Origin: Desulfovibrionaceae bacterium
GTDB taxonomy: Bacteria; Desulfobacterota; Desulfovibrionia; Desulfovibrionales; Desulfovibrionaceae
DNA length: 64,000 nucleotides
Direction: 5' to 3'
Assembly (NCBI GenBank): GCA_028689675.1
Contig: JAQVCS010000004.1
Span: 1 to 64,000, forward strand
This document shows, piece after piece, positions 26,741 to 36,614 of the stretch. The translations under genes and the position numbers were made by a program. The notes under the pieces are model-generated. The model was not told the origin of the DNA. It saw nothing but the letters and a program-made list of their open reading frames with translations, and did no database searches. The number at the start of each line of letters is the position of its first letter. The stretch's first letter is position 1.

Positions 26741-27362
26741 CCAGAAAAAAGACATGCAGCACAATAAGCACAAGCAAAGCGCCCAGCAAAATATAGGCAC
26801 GCTGTGTGCGCAGCGAAAGCACAGCCCCCACAGCCGCCACGGTATACACCACAGGCCACGTTAAGCCCGCAGCCACAGGCAGCCAATTCTGGGCATACAG
26901 CAAAGCCACACTGTGCATATACAGCGCAGCAAGCCCGCTGTAGACAAGCATGTGCATAACAAAGCGCTGCCCAATGGCGGTATAAGTGAGCCTGCGCGGG
27001 CTTTGCTTGACCCCTGCCCCAGCAAGCCAGCGCTGCACAGGTTCCAGCCCTGCATTATGCCACAAGCGTAGGCGGCACTCTAACCACGAGCCCAAATAGG
27101 CGCAGAGTAAAGCAAGAAAAAGAGGCAGCATGAGGGCTTCTGGTGTTGTCCAGCGGTAATGCAAGCACAAAGGCACAAAAAGCCAAAAGGAAAGGAAGTT
27201 CAAAGGCGGCACAACGCTGCCCAGCGGCACAACATCAAGCCAGAGCAATTCCAGCACAATGCCCGCAGGCAAAACAACATCCCACGCGCCTGTGGCATAG
27301 CCAAACACCAAGGCGAGAAAAAGGGGGCGATCAAGCAGGCCTATACAAAAAGAATGCCGCAC
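26736..27362 (-). CDS. PTS mannose-family EIIC-like membrane protein
   Basis: A 208-residue protein with about six hydrophobic segments, matching the sorbose/mannose-type EIIC permease (GLLDRPLFLALVFGYATG at the N-terminus, LELLWLDVVPLGSVVPP, a polar middle loop, C-terminal membrane segments). The start is a GTG at 27362 with GGGG close upstream, so it is somewhat uncertain. EIIB and EIIA lie directly upstream on the same strand, but an EIID subunit normally needed for transport is absent. The stop codon lies in the end of repeat element copy b. Sugar specificity cannot be told. Confidence 0.75.
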   Translation of the reverse strand: MRHSFCIGLLDRPLFLALVFGYATGAWDVVLPAGIVLELLWLDVVPLGSVVPPLNFLSFWLFVPLCLHYRWTTPEALMLPLFLALLCAYLGSWLECRLRLWHNAGLEPVQRWLAGAGVKQSPRRLTYTAIGQRFVMHMLVYSGLAALYMHSVALLYAQNWLPVAAGLTWPVVYTVAAVGAVLSLRTQRAYILLGALLVLIVLHVFFLA

Positions 27363-27413
27363 TGCCCCTGTCAGGGCAAAAAAAAAGCGTAGAGCACTGT
27401 GTTTATGATAGGG

Positions 27414-27872
27414 TCATAATTGAACATCAAGGCCTCGCACTGTTTCGGTAGGCACACAACGAAAATCAAGCAGCACGTCTGCCGCGCGCAGGGCACACAA
27501 GGCGGCTGTGTCTTCGGCAGAAACAGCCACATGGGGCAAAAGCTGGCGCTTGCCCTCGGCATAATGCAAATTCCCTATGTTCAGCTCTGGCATGGCAACA
27601 CCGTTTTGGTATGCTGTGTAGGCATCCTGACAGCTGGCAAAAAGCACAAACGATTTGTCGCCACAGCGTGACAGCGTTTCTGCAAGCTGGCTGAGCGGAA
27701 CAAAATGTATTGTCACCCTTTGCGGCACTGCCAGCGAAATTATTTGCTGACAAAAAATATTTTCTGCCAAATCATCATTGGCCACTATGAGGTGACGGGC
27801 ATCAGTGTAGGGCAGCCATGCTTCAATGACTTGCCCATGTACAAGGCGGTTATCTATACGAAAACACGCCAT
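27414..27872 (-). CDS. PTS mannose-family EIIB component
   Basis: A 152-residue cytosolic phosphocarrier. It begins MACFRIDNRLVHGQVIEAWLP, with His12 in RLVHGQ as the phosphorylation site, and continues with the family IVANDDLAENIFCQQI and LNIGNLHY. AGGTG precedes the ATG at 27872, and the start is 8 bases past the EIIA stop. It accepts phosphate from EIIA and either passes it to sugar or signals. The 51-base gap to EIIC suggests one operon. Confidence 0.88.
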   Translation of the reverse strand: MACFRIDNRLVHGQVIEAWLPYTDARHLIVANDDLAENIFCQQIISLAVPQRVTIHFVPLSQLAETLSRCGDKSFVLFASCQDAYTAYQNGVAMPELNIGNLHYAEGKRQLLPHVAVSAEDTAALCALRAADVLLDFRCVPTETVRGLDVQL

Positions 27873-27879
27873 GCAGCAC

Positions 27880-28302
27880 CTATTTTGATTTTTGCCGCAG
27901 CATAGAGCCTGCAACAACAATGCCGTTTTTTCCCGCTTCGCCAGCAGTACGCGCCAGCTCTGCCAAGGGTAATGTGCGGGAAGCAATCACCTTCAGCACC
28001 ATAGGCAGGTTTACCCCTGTCACCACTTCCACATTGTGCGAAGAAAGCAGCGACAAAGCCAAATTGGTGGGTGTTCCGCCAAACATATCGGTTAAAATAA
28101 TAACACCAGCACCCTTATCAAGCCTTTGGGCAGCATCATTCAAGCGCCCTACAGTTTCTGAAACTTCCAGCGCCACATCCACGCTAATAGAGCTGCAATC
28201 TGCCACAGGCCCCAAAATAAATTCTGCCATGCGCAAGATTGCAGAGCCATAATCAGCATGTGCTACAATAATAATGCCTACTTCCTGAGCTTCCATAGTC
28301 AT
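27880..28302 (-). CDS. PTS mannose-family EIIA component
   Basis: A 140-residue phosphocarrier with the active histidine in IIIVAHADYGSAIL (His15 with the 28302 start) and the family segment VIILTDMFGGTPTNLALSLL. GGGAG lies 10 bases before the ATG at 28302; a second ATG six bases on is also possible. HPr and enzyme I, which would phosphorylate it, are not in the window. Placement downstream of rapZ and rpoN resembles Desulfovibrio, where this PTS may be regulatory. Confidence 0.88.
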   Translation of the reverse strand: MTMEAQEVGIIIVAHADYGSAILRMAEFILGPVADCSSISVDVALEVSETVGRLNDAAQRLDKGAGVIILTDMFGGTPTNLALSLLSSHNVEVVTGVNLPMVLKVIASRTLPLAELARTAGEAGKNGIVVAGSMLRQKSK

Positions 28303-28440
28303 AGCAACAATCTCCCTGCGCGGCAGTGCTTTTTATGCACCTGCACAACAGCATACAATACTATTCCAAGGGCATATATCTTTTCCCGCATGGGGGCAAC
28401 CCAAGGGGGCGCTTTCCCTTTTTTGGGGCGGCATGCCCTG

Positions 28441-29316
28441 CTAACCCAATTCCAAATGCCTGTGCTCCACACGCACAGGGTATGCATATTGCTTTAATTT
28501 GCGGCACAAACTTTCTACCAAGGCAACAGAACGATGCCTGCCGCCAGTGCAGCCCACACAAAGAGTAATGCGAAAGCGCCCCTCTGCTTCCATTTGCGGC
28601 AAAGTCAGCACCAATAATTCAAATAATTTCTGGCGAAAATTCCGCGCTGGCTCATCGGCAAAAATATACTCTGCCACGGGGGCATCTTTGCCAGAAAAGG
28701 GGCGCAGGTCGGGCACAAAATAGGGGTTGGGCAAAAAACGCACATCCACCACCATGTCGGCATCACGAGGCACGCCATATTTAAAGCCAAAAGACACAAT
28801 ATTGACCCGTAGGGAATGGGCTTCTTTGCCGCTCCAATGCTGCTGTATAGCACGGCGTAAATCATGAATGGAAAATTGCGAAGTATCAAGCACCATAGAG
28901 GCCATTTGGCGAAAGCGTGCCAAGCGCTCAATTTCTGTAAACACCGCGGCTTCCAGCCCCATGCCTTCGCGCTCTAGCGGGTGTGGGCGGCGCGTGGTGG
29001 CATAGCGGCGCATAATAACCTGCGGCTCGGCCTCTAAAAAAAGCAAGGTCATGGGCAGGGCATCGGCCGCCATGGCATCTAGCGCATCGGCCATTTCCTG
29101 AACAAAATTTTCCTGCCGAATATCCAGCCCAAGCGCAATGCCCTTAAAGTGCGCCATAGAAGGTTTGGCCATCATGGCTATCATGTCAAGGGCAAGGCTG
29201 GCGGGCAAGCCGTCCACAGTAAAATAGTGCAGGTCTTCAAACACAGCAAGGGCTGTGCTTTTGCCAGCGCCAGAAAGTCCAGTTACTATGCACACAGGGC
29301 AGCAAGAACGTTCCAT
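28441..29316 (-). CDS. rapZ: RNase adaptor protein RapZ
   Basis: A 291-residue P-loop protein. The N-terminal kinase-like domain has VTGLSGAGKSTALAVFED (Walker A near residues 12-19) and VDGLPASL. The C-terminal domain has the signature ITLCVGCTGGRHRSVALVE. In enterobacteria RapZ binds small RNAs and controls glucosamine-6-phosphate synthase; in other phyla (YvcJ) the role is less clear. It lies 57 bases after hpf in the usual rpoN neighbourhood. The start is conventional though its ribosome site is weak. Confidence 0.92.
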   Translation of the reverse strand: MERSCCPVCIVTGLSGAGKSTALAVFEDLHYFTVDGLPASLALDMIAMMAKPSMAHFKGIALGLDIRQENFVQEMADALDAMAADALPMTLLFLEAEPQVIMRRYATTRRPHPLEREGMGLEAAVFTEIERLARFRQMASMVLDTSQFSIHDLRRAIQQHWSGKEAHSLRVNIVSFGFKYGVPRDADMVVDVRFLPNPYFVPDLRPFSGKDAPVAEYIFADEPARNFRQKLFELLVLTLPQMEAEGRFRITLCVGCTGGRHRSVALVESLCRKLKQYAYPVRVEHRHLELG

Positions 29317-29373
29317 GCAACCAATCCCATGGCGGGCAGGGTTACTATGCCCCTGCCCGCCTCAAAGTCTAAC

Positions 29374-29904
29374 TTATACAACAGGGTCAATTAAGCCATA
29401 GTTCCCATTCTTACGCCTATAAATAACATTAATGCGCGAAGAATCAGCATTCAGGAACACCAGAAAATCATTGCCTATGGAATTGAGCTGAAGCACAGCT
29501 TCTTCCAAAGCCATGGGCTTGGGCGAAAAACTTTCTGTGCCTATACTTTGCTCTTCTTCCCCATTAAAAGCCAGCGTGAATACATCCACATCGGCCTGCG
29601 CTGTTTGGCGGCGCTGCTCCTTATTGCGGGCAACATACTTCTTGATTTGCGATTCCAGCTTGTCACTAATCAGGTCAATAGAAGCATACATTTCTTGGGA
29701 GCTTTCTGTAGCAGCAAGGTGCAGGCCTTCCCCAACCACGCTCACGTCACAAATATGGCGGAACTTGTCCAGCGTCATGACAACCTGCAATTCCAAGCCA
29801 GCGGCCTTGCCAAAAAAACGCCCCAGCTTTTCCATACGGCGGCGGGCATACTTCTTCAGGTGATCAGAAGGCTCAAAATTCTTGAACGTAAAGGTGATAT
29901 TCAT
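29374..29904 (-). CDS. hpf: Ribosome hibernation promoting factor, long form
   Basis: A 176-residue protein that pairs 70S ribosomes into inactive dimers in starvation. The N-terminal domain (MNITFTFKNFEPSDHLKKYARRRMEKL) has the beta-alpha-beta fold residues, and the C-terminal dimerisation domain (KPMALEEAVLQLNSIGNDFLVFLNADSSRINVIYRRKNGNYGLI) marks the long form. GGGAG precedes the ATG. It lies 41 bases after rpoN. The gene ptsN, often between hpf and rapZ, is missing here. Confidence 0.93.
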   Translation of the reverse strand: MNITFTFKNFEPSDHLKKYARRRMEKLGRFFGKAAGLELQVVMTLDKFRHICDVSVVGEGLHLAATESSQEMYASIDLISDKLESQIKKYVARNKEQRRQTAQADVDVFTLAFNGEEEQSIGTESFSPKPMALEEAVLQLNSIGNDFLVFLNADSSRINVIYRRKNGNYGLIDPVV

Positions 29905-29945
29905 ATATCGCTCCCGCGTTCTGCCCTTTTGTATAAAAGGGACGG

Positions 29946-31379
29946 TTAAAAATGCTGCTTGCGCCGAGAAGATGAAGGAATATCAAGGGCTGTGCGGTAT
30001 TTAGCCACAGTGCGCCTTGCTATGCTTACCTTCAACTCTTCCTTTAAGAGTTCCCCAAGGCGTTCGTCACTTAAAGGGTTTCTGGCATCTTCTTCGCCAA
30101 TGAATTTCTTTAATAAGGCTTTGACACTTTCAGAGCCAACTTGGCTGCCGTCATCCAAGGCCAAAGCACTGTTAAAGAAAAATTTCAATTCAAAAATGCC
30201 ATGCGGCGTGGACACATATTTATTGGTTGTAATGCGGCTTACGGTGGATTCATGCATGCCAATATCATCGGCAATATCTTTCAAAATGAGGGGAGCCAGC
30301 TTGCTCACACCCTCTTCAAAAAAAGCGTGCTGCTGCTTTACTATGCTTGCCACCACCTTGTACAGGGTGCGCTGGCGCTGGTAGAGGCTTTTTATCAGCC
30401 ATGAGGCCGAGCGTATTTTTTCTGCACAATATTCTTTTTCTTTGTCGGTTGCCAGTGGAATGCTTTCTTCATACAAGCTGGAAAGCTGCAATTGCGGCAG
30501 GCCATCTTCATTTAAAAAAATAATAAATTCACCATCAATATTGCGCACATACACATCGGGGCTTACATAGCTGGGCTCTCCGCTGCCAAAGCTTGAGCCC
30601 GGCATGGGGTCTAGGCTTTGAATAATATCAAGATACTCATGAAAATCTTCCATGCTCAGCTTAAACTTGCGCAGCAAAGGCTTGTAGCGGCGGGCTTCCA
30701 AATCTTCCAAATGCTCACCCACCAGCGCCACCAGCACAGGGTCACGGTCATAACCAAGCCCGCGCAATTGCACCAGCAGGCATTCCTGCACACTGCGTGC
30801 CGCCACACCCACAGGGTCAAAATTTTGTATGCGCTCAAGCACGGGGGCAACGTCTTCTACCGTGCTTTCGGTAAATTCGGCAATTTCCTCAAGCGAAGCC
30901 TGCAAATAGCCAGAAGAAGAGAGGTTGCCAATAATAGCTTCGCCAACGGCCATTTGCCTTTCTGTCAGCTGAGAAAGGCGCAGCTGCCACAGCAAATGCC
31001 CATCCAGCGAAGGCTTAGAGGCATAGCGCGCCTCAAGCGAAGTCATATCTTCGGGCATTTCAAATTCATGCTGCTGTGCACCACGCGGCGCACTGGCAAA
31101 TTCACCCAAATAATCTTCCCAATCGGCATCGCGAGACAGCTCATTGCTATACACATCTTCGCTTTGAACTTCTTTACGGGCTGTTTCATTATTTTCAAGG
31201 TGATCCACATCTGGGTTTTGCTGCACTTCTTCCAGAAAAGGATTTTCCATGAGTTCCTGTTGCACAGTCTCCACAAGTTCCAAACGCGAAAGCTGTAATA
31301 ACTTGATAGCCTGCTGTAGCTGGGGCGTCATGACCAACTGCTGGGCCAATTTAAGTTGCTGCCGTAATTCCAATGCCAT
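29946..31379 (-). CDS. rpoN: RNA polymerase sigma-54 factor
   Basis: A 477-residue sigma factor for -24/-12 promoters. Region I is glutamine- and leucine-rich (QQLKLAQQLVMTPQLQQAIKLLQLSRLELVETVQQELMENP), an acidic stretch follows, the core-binding region lies in the middle, and the C-terminus has the helix-turn-helix and the RpoN box ARRTVAKYR. It heads an rpoN-hpf-rapZ-PTS run. Its targets in this window should include amtB, and its partners the activators at 18422-20035 and 46024-47019. A hairpin with a T tract lies in its leader. Confidence 0.95.
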   Translation of the reverse strand: MALELRQQLKLAQQLVMTPQLQQAIKLLQLSRLELVETVQQELMENPFLEEVQQNPDVDHLENNETARKEVQSEDVYSNELSRDADWEDYLGEFASAPRGAQQHEFEMPEDMTSLEARYASKPSLDGHLLWQLRLSQLTERQMAVGEAIIGNLSSSGYLQASLEEIAEFTESTVEDVAPVLERIQNFDPVGVAARSVQECLLVQLRGLGYDRDPVLVALVGEHLEDLEARRYKPLLRKFKLSMEDFHEYLDIIQSLDPMPGSSFGSGEPSYVSPDVYVRNIDGEFIIFLNEDGLPQLQLSSLYEESIPLATDKEKEYCAEKIRSASWLIKSLYQRQRTLYKVVASIVKQQHAFFEEGVSKLAPLILKDIADDIGMHESTVSRITTNKYVSTPHGIFELKFFFNSALALDDGSQVGSESVKALLKKFIGEEDARNPLSDERLGELLKEELKVSIARRTVAKYRTALDIPSSSRRKQHF

Positions 31380-31407
31380 GGTACAATTTTCTGCCGTGTA
31401 AAAGGGT

Positions 31408-31470
31408 TAAAAAAAGGCTGAGCAAAAAAGCACATGCCGTTTTCTGCTTAATGCAAATGTGCCACAGCCT
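31408..31470 (-). terminator. Terminator-like hairpin in the rpoN leader
   Basis: On the minus strand AGGCTG and GCACAT pair with ATGTGC and CAGCCT (arms 31465-31470/31415-31420 and 31457-31462/31430-31435), followed by a T7 run (31408-31414). It lies 29-91 bases before the rpoN ATG and after the pyrG terminator. It could be an attenuator for rpoN or simply a second terminator. Confidence 0.45.
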
Positions 31471-31535
31471 GCCTCATGTTGCAAGAAAAGATACGCATAA
31501 AAGCCAAGGCTTTTTGTGGTATGCCCTTGAAAAAA

Positions 31536-31568
31536 ACAAAAAAAGAGCGGGAAGTTACCCCCCCGCCC
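31536..31568 (-). terminator. Rho-independent terminator of pyrG
   Basis: On the minus strand GGGCGGG (31562-31568) pairs with CCCGCTC (31545-31551), one G-T pair, followed by a T run. It lies 12 bases after the pyrG stop. Confidence 0.75.
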
Positions 31569-31579
31569 TGTATGGTCAG

Positions 31580-33292
<1,713 letters not shown>

Positions 33293-33299
33293 CTAGTCA

Positions 33300-33328
33300 T
33301 TGACGTCTGTTGGCGTCACCTTTACACT
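33300..33328 (+). promoter_or_regulatory. Sigma-70-type promoter with inverted repeat before the PurQ-like gene
   Basis: TTGACG (33300-33305) and TACACT (33323-33328) are 17 bases apart. TGACG at 33301-33305 and CGTCA at 33314-33318 form an inverted repeat around the -35 and spacer and could be an operator. The predicted start near 33335 leaves a leader of about 130 bases. Confidence 0.5.
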
Positions 33329-33468
33329 ATCTCCCCTATGTACGTCAAAAACTAAAGCTGGACTTTTCGCGCCAAAGCGGGAAAAACATGCCAACAACAC
33401 GCGGCAAACACCGCGTTTCATTACAAAAAAACTGTGTTCCTCAAAGGATATAAGGAGGCGACAGCCAA

Positions 33469-34278
33469 ATGGGCAAGGTCAATACGCTGGTCATCACAGG
33501 CTATGGCACAAACTCTCATATGGAAACAGCACACACCGCACGCTTGGCGGGCTCGGACAAAGCCGATGTGGTGCATTTTTCTGATATTGTTGAGGCAAAG
33601 GTAAGCCTGCAAGACTACCATTTTCTTATCTTCCCCGGTGGTTTTTTAGACGGTGATGACTTGGGTGCAGCCCATGCCGCCAGTATGCGCTGGCGCTATT
33701 TGCACGACGCCAAGGGTAAAAGCCTACTTTCAAGCCTGAAAGAATTTATTGATGAAGGTAAGCTCATTTTGGGCATTTGCAATGGCTTCCAGCTTTTAGT
33801 TAAGCTGGGCGTGCTGCCTGCTTTGGATGGCAAGCGCTTTGAACGTCAGGTTTCGCTTGGGCATAATGACTCGGCTCGTTATGAAGACCGCTGGGTCTAC
33901 TTAAAGCCCAATGCCGCCAGCCCCTGCATTTTCACCCGCGGGCTCGAGCGCCTGCACATACCCGTACGCCACGGTGAAGGCAAGCTTATCCCCATGGATG
34001 AAGCCACCCTGCAACGCCTGATGGATGAAAATTTGGTTGCGCTGCAATATATCAACCCAGAAACCAATGCCGTCACGCAGGAATACCCCTACAACCCCAA
34101 TGGCTCGCCCCTAGGCATTGCTGGCTTAACAGACCCCTCTGGCCGCGTGCTGGGGCTGATGCCGCACCCTGAAGCTTTTCACCATGTTACCAACCACCCC
34201 GCGTGGACAAGCGGCGAGCTGGATGCCCCAGGCACATTGCTCTTTGCCAATGCCGTTAAATACCTGCGCCAAGGCTAA
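33469..34278 (+). CDS. purQ: Phosphoribosylformylglycinamidine synthase glutaminase subunit (PurQ-like)
   Basis: A 269-residue class I amidotransferase. FLIFPGGFLDGDDLGAAHAA, the nucleophile motif LILGICNGFQLLVKLG (Cys near residue 104) and the catalytic RVLGLMPHPEAFHHVTNHP match the PurQ/FGAM synthase glutaminase domain, which supplies ammonia for purine synthesis. Other pur genes are not adjacent. AGGAGG lies 10 bases before the ATG. It is slightly longer than Bacillus-type PurQ, in line with the form found in Deltaproteobacteria. Confidence 0.85.
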   Translation: MGKVNTLVITGYGTNSHMETAHTARLAGSDKADVVHFSDIVEAKVSLQDYHFLIFPGGFLDGDDLGAAHAASMRWRYLHDAKGKSLLSSLKEFIDEGKLILGICNGFQLLVKLGVLPALDGKRFERQVSLGHNDSARYEDRWVYLKPNAASPCIFTRGLERLHIPVRHGEGKLIPMDEATLQRLMDENLVALQYINPETNAVTQEYPYNPNGSPLGIAGLTDPSGRVLGLMPHPEAFHHVTNHPAWTSGELDAPGTLLFANAVKYLRQG

Positions 34279-34398
34279 GCCTGCCAAAAAAAACTTGACA
34301 AGGGCAAGCCTCTTGCTTCAAGTAAGGCGGCTTTATCGAAAAGACCCTTGCCTGTTCCGTTGAGGGCAAGGCAATACATACTGTAACAGTCTGTGTAG

Positions 34399-34437
34399 GG
34401 TGCTTTTTTCTGCCTTGGGAGGGAAAAGCACCTTTTT
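34399..34437 (+). terminator. Terminator after the PurQ-like gene
   Basis: GGTGCTTTT (34399-34407) and AAAAGCACC (34424-34432) form a 9-bp stem followed by T5 (34433-34437). It ends only 15 bases before the ATG of the Nif3-family gene, so either it attenuates that gene or that gene is read through. Confidence 0.7.
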
Positions 34438-34452
34438 CATGAGGGCTATGTC

Positions 34453-35217
34453 ATGCAACTAGCTGAAATTATTGCGCAGATTGAAAATGTCGCCCCTTTG
34501 TGTGCCGCCGCCCCGTGGGATATGTCTGGCATGCAGGTGGCAGCAAGGCGCACCGAAATACAGCACCTTGCCCTTTGCCTTGACCCCACGCCGCAAAGCC
34601 TTGCCGCTGCCGTGGCCTTGGGGGCAACGCTGGTGCTTTCGCATCATCCGCTGGCGCTCAAGCCGCGCCTGCCCGCCCAGCTTGATAGCTACCATGCAGC
34701 GCTTTCGCTCTTGTTTCAGCATGATGTGGCACTGTATGCGGCGCATACTTCGCTTGATGCCAACCCTGAAGGCTGCGTAAGCTGGCTGGCGCAAGAGCTG
34801 GGGCTGACAGAAAAGAAAATACTTGAGCCCACAAGCCAAGGCTATGGCTTTGGCTTGTGCGGCAACTGCCCCCCCTGCACGCTTGAGGGGCTGCTGACCA
34901 GCCTGAAGCAGCATGTGCACCTAGGCACAGCCACCCTCAGTGGTTCTTGCCCTACCCGCATACAGCGCATAGCCTATTGCACTGGCTCTGGCGCTTCGCT
35001 TATTAATGCGGCCAAAGCTGCTGGTGCCGATATTTTTATTACAGGTGATGTAAAATACCATGCAGCGCTTGAGGCTGAAGTATGCGTGCTTGATGTGGGT
35101 CACCACAGCTTGGAAGAAGAAATGATGCGGCGTTTTGCCGCCCTGCTTGCCCCGCGCCTTGCCGCCGTGCGCGTAAGCTTTATACCGTCGCAATCTCCCT
35201 TTACGCATGTGTCTTAA
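34453..35217 (+). CDS. Nif3-family dinuclear metal-centre protein
   Basis: A 254-residue member of the widespread Nif3/YbgI/YqfO family, hexameric proteins with a two-metal site and uncertain function. Candidate ligands are in LVLSHHPLALKP, ALYAAHTSLDANPEG and a C-terminal DVGHHSLEEEMMRRF (His and Glu). The central part is short and has no inserted PII-like domain. GAGGG precedes the ATG. It is followed 18 bases later by the zinc-ribbon protein gene, an order common in Desulfovibrio. Confidence 0.88.
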   Translation: MQLAEIIAQIENVAPLCAAAPWDMSGMQVAARRTEIQHLALCLDPTPQSLAAAVALGATLVLSHHPLALKPRLPAQLDSYHAALSLLFQHDVALYAAHTSLDANPEGCVSWLAQELGLTEKKILEPTSQGYGFGLCGNCPPCTLEGLLTSLKQHVHLGTATLSGSCPTRIQRIAYCTGSGASLINAAKAAGADIFITGDVKYHAALEAEVCVLDVGHHSLEEEMMRRFAALLAPRLAAVRVSFIPSQSPFTHVS

Positions 35218-35235
35218 GGGCACAGGAGGATATGT

Positions 35236-36015
35236 ATGAGCATGTATTTGGAACAAATTAAGCAGCTTGTTGACCTGCAAAAAGTGGATGATATCATCCA
35301 CACCGTTAAAAAAGAATTGCACGACGCCCCGCAGGAATTGCAATCCCTCGAAGCACGCTATGCCGAGGCTGAAAATAACCGCAATAAGGTGCTGGAAAAG
35401 CTGGAGCATTTGCAGGAACAGCAAAAGCGCCTTTCAGGTGAAATTGATGACGATTCTGCCCGCCTAAAAAAGAGCAAAAGCAAGCTTATGCAGGTGGAAA
35501 ACACCCGTGAATACCATGCTATGATGCGCGAAATGGACAGCATGGAAAAAATGAACCGCTCGCGCGAAGAAGAAAAATTTGCCCTGCTTGAAGAGCTGCA
35601 ACTGCAAAATGACCGCTTAGCAGAAATAGACCTGACCTTTACAGGAATTAAAGCAGAGCTTGAAGTAAAGCGCGATGGGCTGGAAGAAAAAATGGTGGCC
35701 GCGCAGGCCAAGCTGGAATCGCTTGAGCGCCAGCGTACGGAAGCCAGCAGCCATGTGCCCGCCCCTGTGTTTCAGCGCTATGAATTTATACGCAAGCGCC
35801 TTGAACACCCTGTTATTGTTTCTGTTAAAGAAGGCATTTGCACTGGCTGCAATATTGCCATTCCGCCGCAGGCTTTTGTGGAATTGCAGCGCGGTCAGCA
35901 AATTTTAAGCTGCCCCAATTGCCAGCGCCTTATTTACTGGTGCGAACATTTTTCGCAGCCAGTGGAAGAAAGTGCTGCAAAGAAACCCGAGCTGAAATTC
36001 TTCATTAACGACTAA
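35236..36015 (+). CDS. Coiled-coil zinc-ribbon protein (C4-type, DUF164 family)
   Basis: A 259-residue protein. Residues of about 10-185 form long charged coiled coils (LEARYAEAENNRNKVLEKLEHLQEQQKRL and similar). The C-terminus carries a C4 zinc ribbon in GICTGCNIAIPP and ILSCPNCQRLIYW. Such proteins pair with Nif3-like genes and are thought to act in nucleic-acid-related or regulatory complexes; the role is not settled. AGGAGG lies 7 bases before the ATG. The 3' end terminator overlaps the promoter of rnpB. Confidence 0.9.
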   Translation: MSMYLEQIKQLVDLQKVDDIIHTVKKELHDAPQELQSLEARYAEAENNRNKVLEKLEHLQEQQKRLSGEIDDDSARLKKSKSKLMQVENTREYHAMMREMDSMEKMNRSREEEKFALLEELQLQNDRLAEIDLTFTGIKAELEVKRDGLEEKMVAAQAKLESLERQRTEASSHVPAPVFQRYEFIRKRLEHPVIVSVKEGICTGCNIAIPPQAFVELQRGQQILSCPNCQRLIYWCEHFSQPVEESAAKKPELKFFIND

Positions 36016-36031
36016 ATTTTATACGAATATC

Positions 36032-36071
36032 AAAAAAAGCTCCTGTGCCACTAGGCAGAGGGGCTTTTTTT
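36032..36071 (+). terminator. Terminator of the zinc-ribbon gene
   Basis: Arms AAAAAAAGCTCCT (36032-36044) and AGGGGCTTTTTTT (36059-36071) pair over 13 bp with one G-T pair. Confidence 0.8.
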
Positions 36072-36080
36072 CGTTACACT
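36052..36080 (+). promoter_or_regulatory. Probable promoter of rnpB
   Basis: TAGGCA (36052-36057) and TACACT (36075-36080), each four of six to consensus, are 17 bases apart. The predicted start at about 36087-36089 coincides with the 5' end expected from the P1 helix of RNase P RNA. The -35 box lies in the loop of the upstream terminator. Confidence 0.5.
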
Positions 36081-36088
36081 TCCCCACG

Positions 36089-36443
36089 CAAGAGCTGGAC
36101 AGGCCACCGCTGCAAACGCATGTTTGGGGAGGAAAGTCCGGGCTTCACAGGGCAAGACGCCGGATAACGTCCGGGAGGGGTGACCCTCGGCTAGTGCAAC
36201 AGAAAGTAAACCGCCACGCATGTGGTAAGGGTGAAACGGTGGTGTAAGAGACCACCAGATGGCACGGTAACGCGCCATGATCGGTGTACCCCGTCTGAAG
36301 CAAGACCAAATAGGAAAGGAGGTTTGCCCGACCAATCCTTTCGGGTAGGTTGCTTGAGGGTGCAGGTAACTGCACTTCTAGAGGAATGGTGGCCTCCCAC
36401 TCGCAAGAGTGGTGACAAAACCCGGCTTATCGTCCAGCTCTTG
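36089..36443 (+). ncRNA. rnpB: RNase P RNA (type A)
   Basis: Catalytic RNA that matures tRNA 5' ends. The ends pair as helix P1 (CAAGAGCTGGAC 36089-36100 with GTCCAGCTCTTG 36432-36443). Conserved landmarks appear in order: GAGGAAAGTCCGGGC (P4 5' side), ACAGAAAGTAAACCGCC, GGTAAGGGTGAAACGGTG, TAAGAGACCACC, AGAGGAATGG and ACAAAACCCGGCTTATCG (P4 3' side). Length of about 355 nt is normal for type A. It is followed by its own terminator. The reading frames that cover this region are spurious. Confidence 0.96.
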
Positions 36444-36451
36444 TCTTTATT

Positions 36452-36475
36452 TTGTGCCCTCTGGCACAATACTTT
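36452..36475 (+). terminator. Terminator of rnpB
   Basis: TTGTGCC (36452-36458) and GGCACAA (36463-36469) form a 7-bp stem with a CTCT loop followed by TACTTTTT. Confidence 0.7.
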
Positions 36476-36614
36476 TTGTGCAGTAGCGCAAAAACGCCCC
36501 TTTTTTGTTGGCAGGCCTCTGGCATGGCGGCTTTTGCCGTATGCGGGGCATTTGTGGTGCACTGGGGGCTTTTTGTTTGTTTCTTATCCAATCTATTTGG
36601 GGTGAACTGGTATA

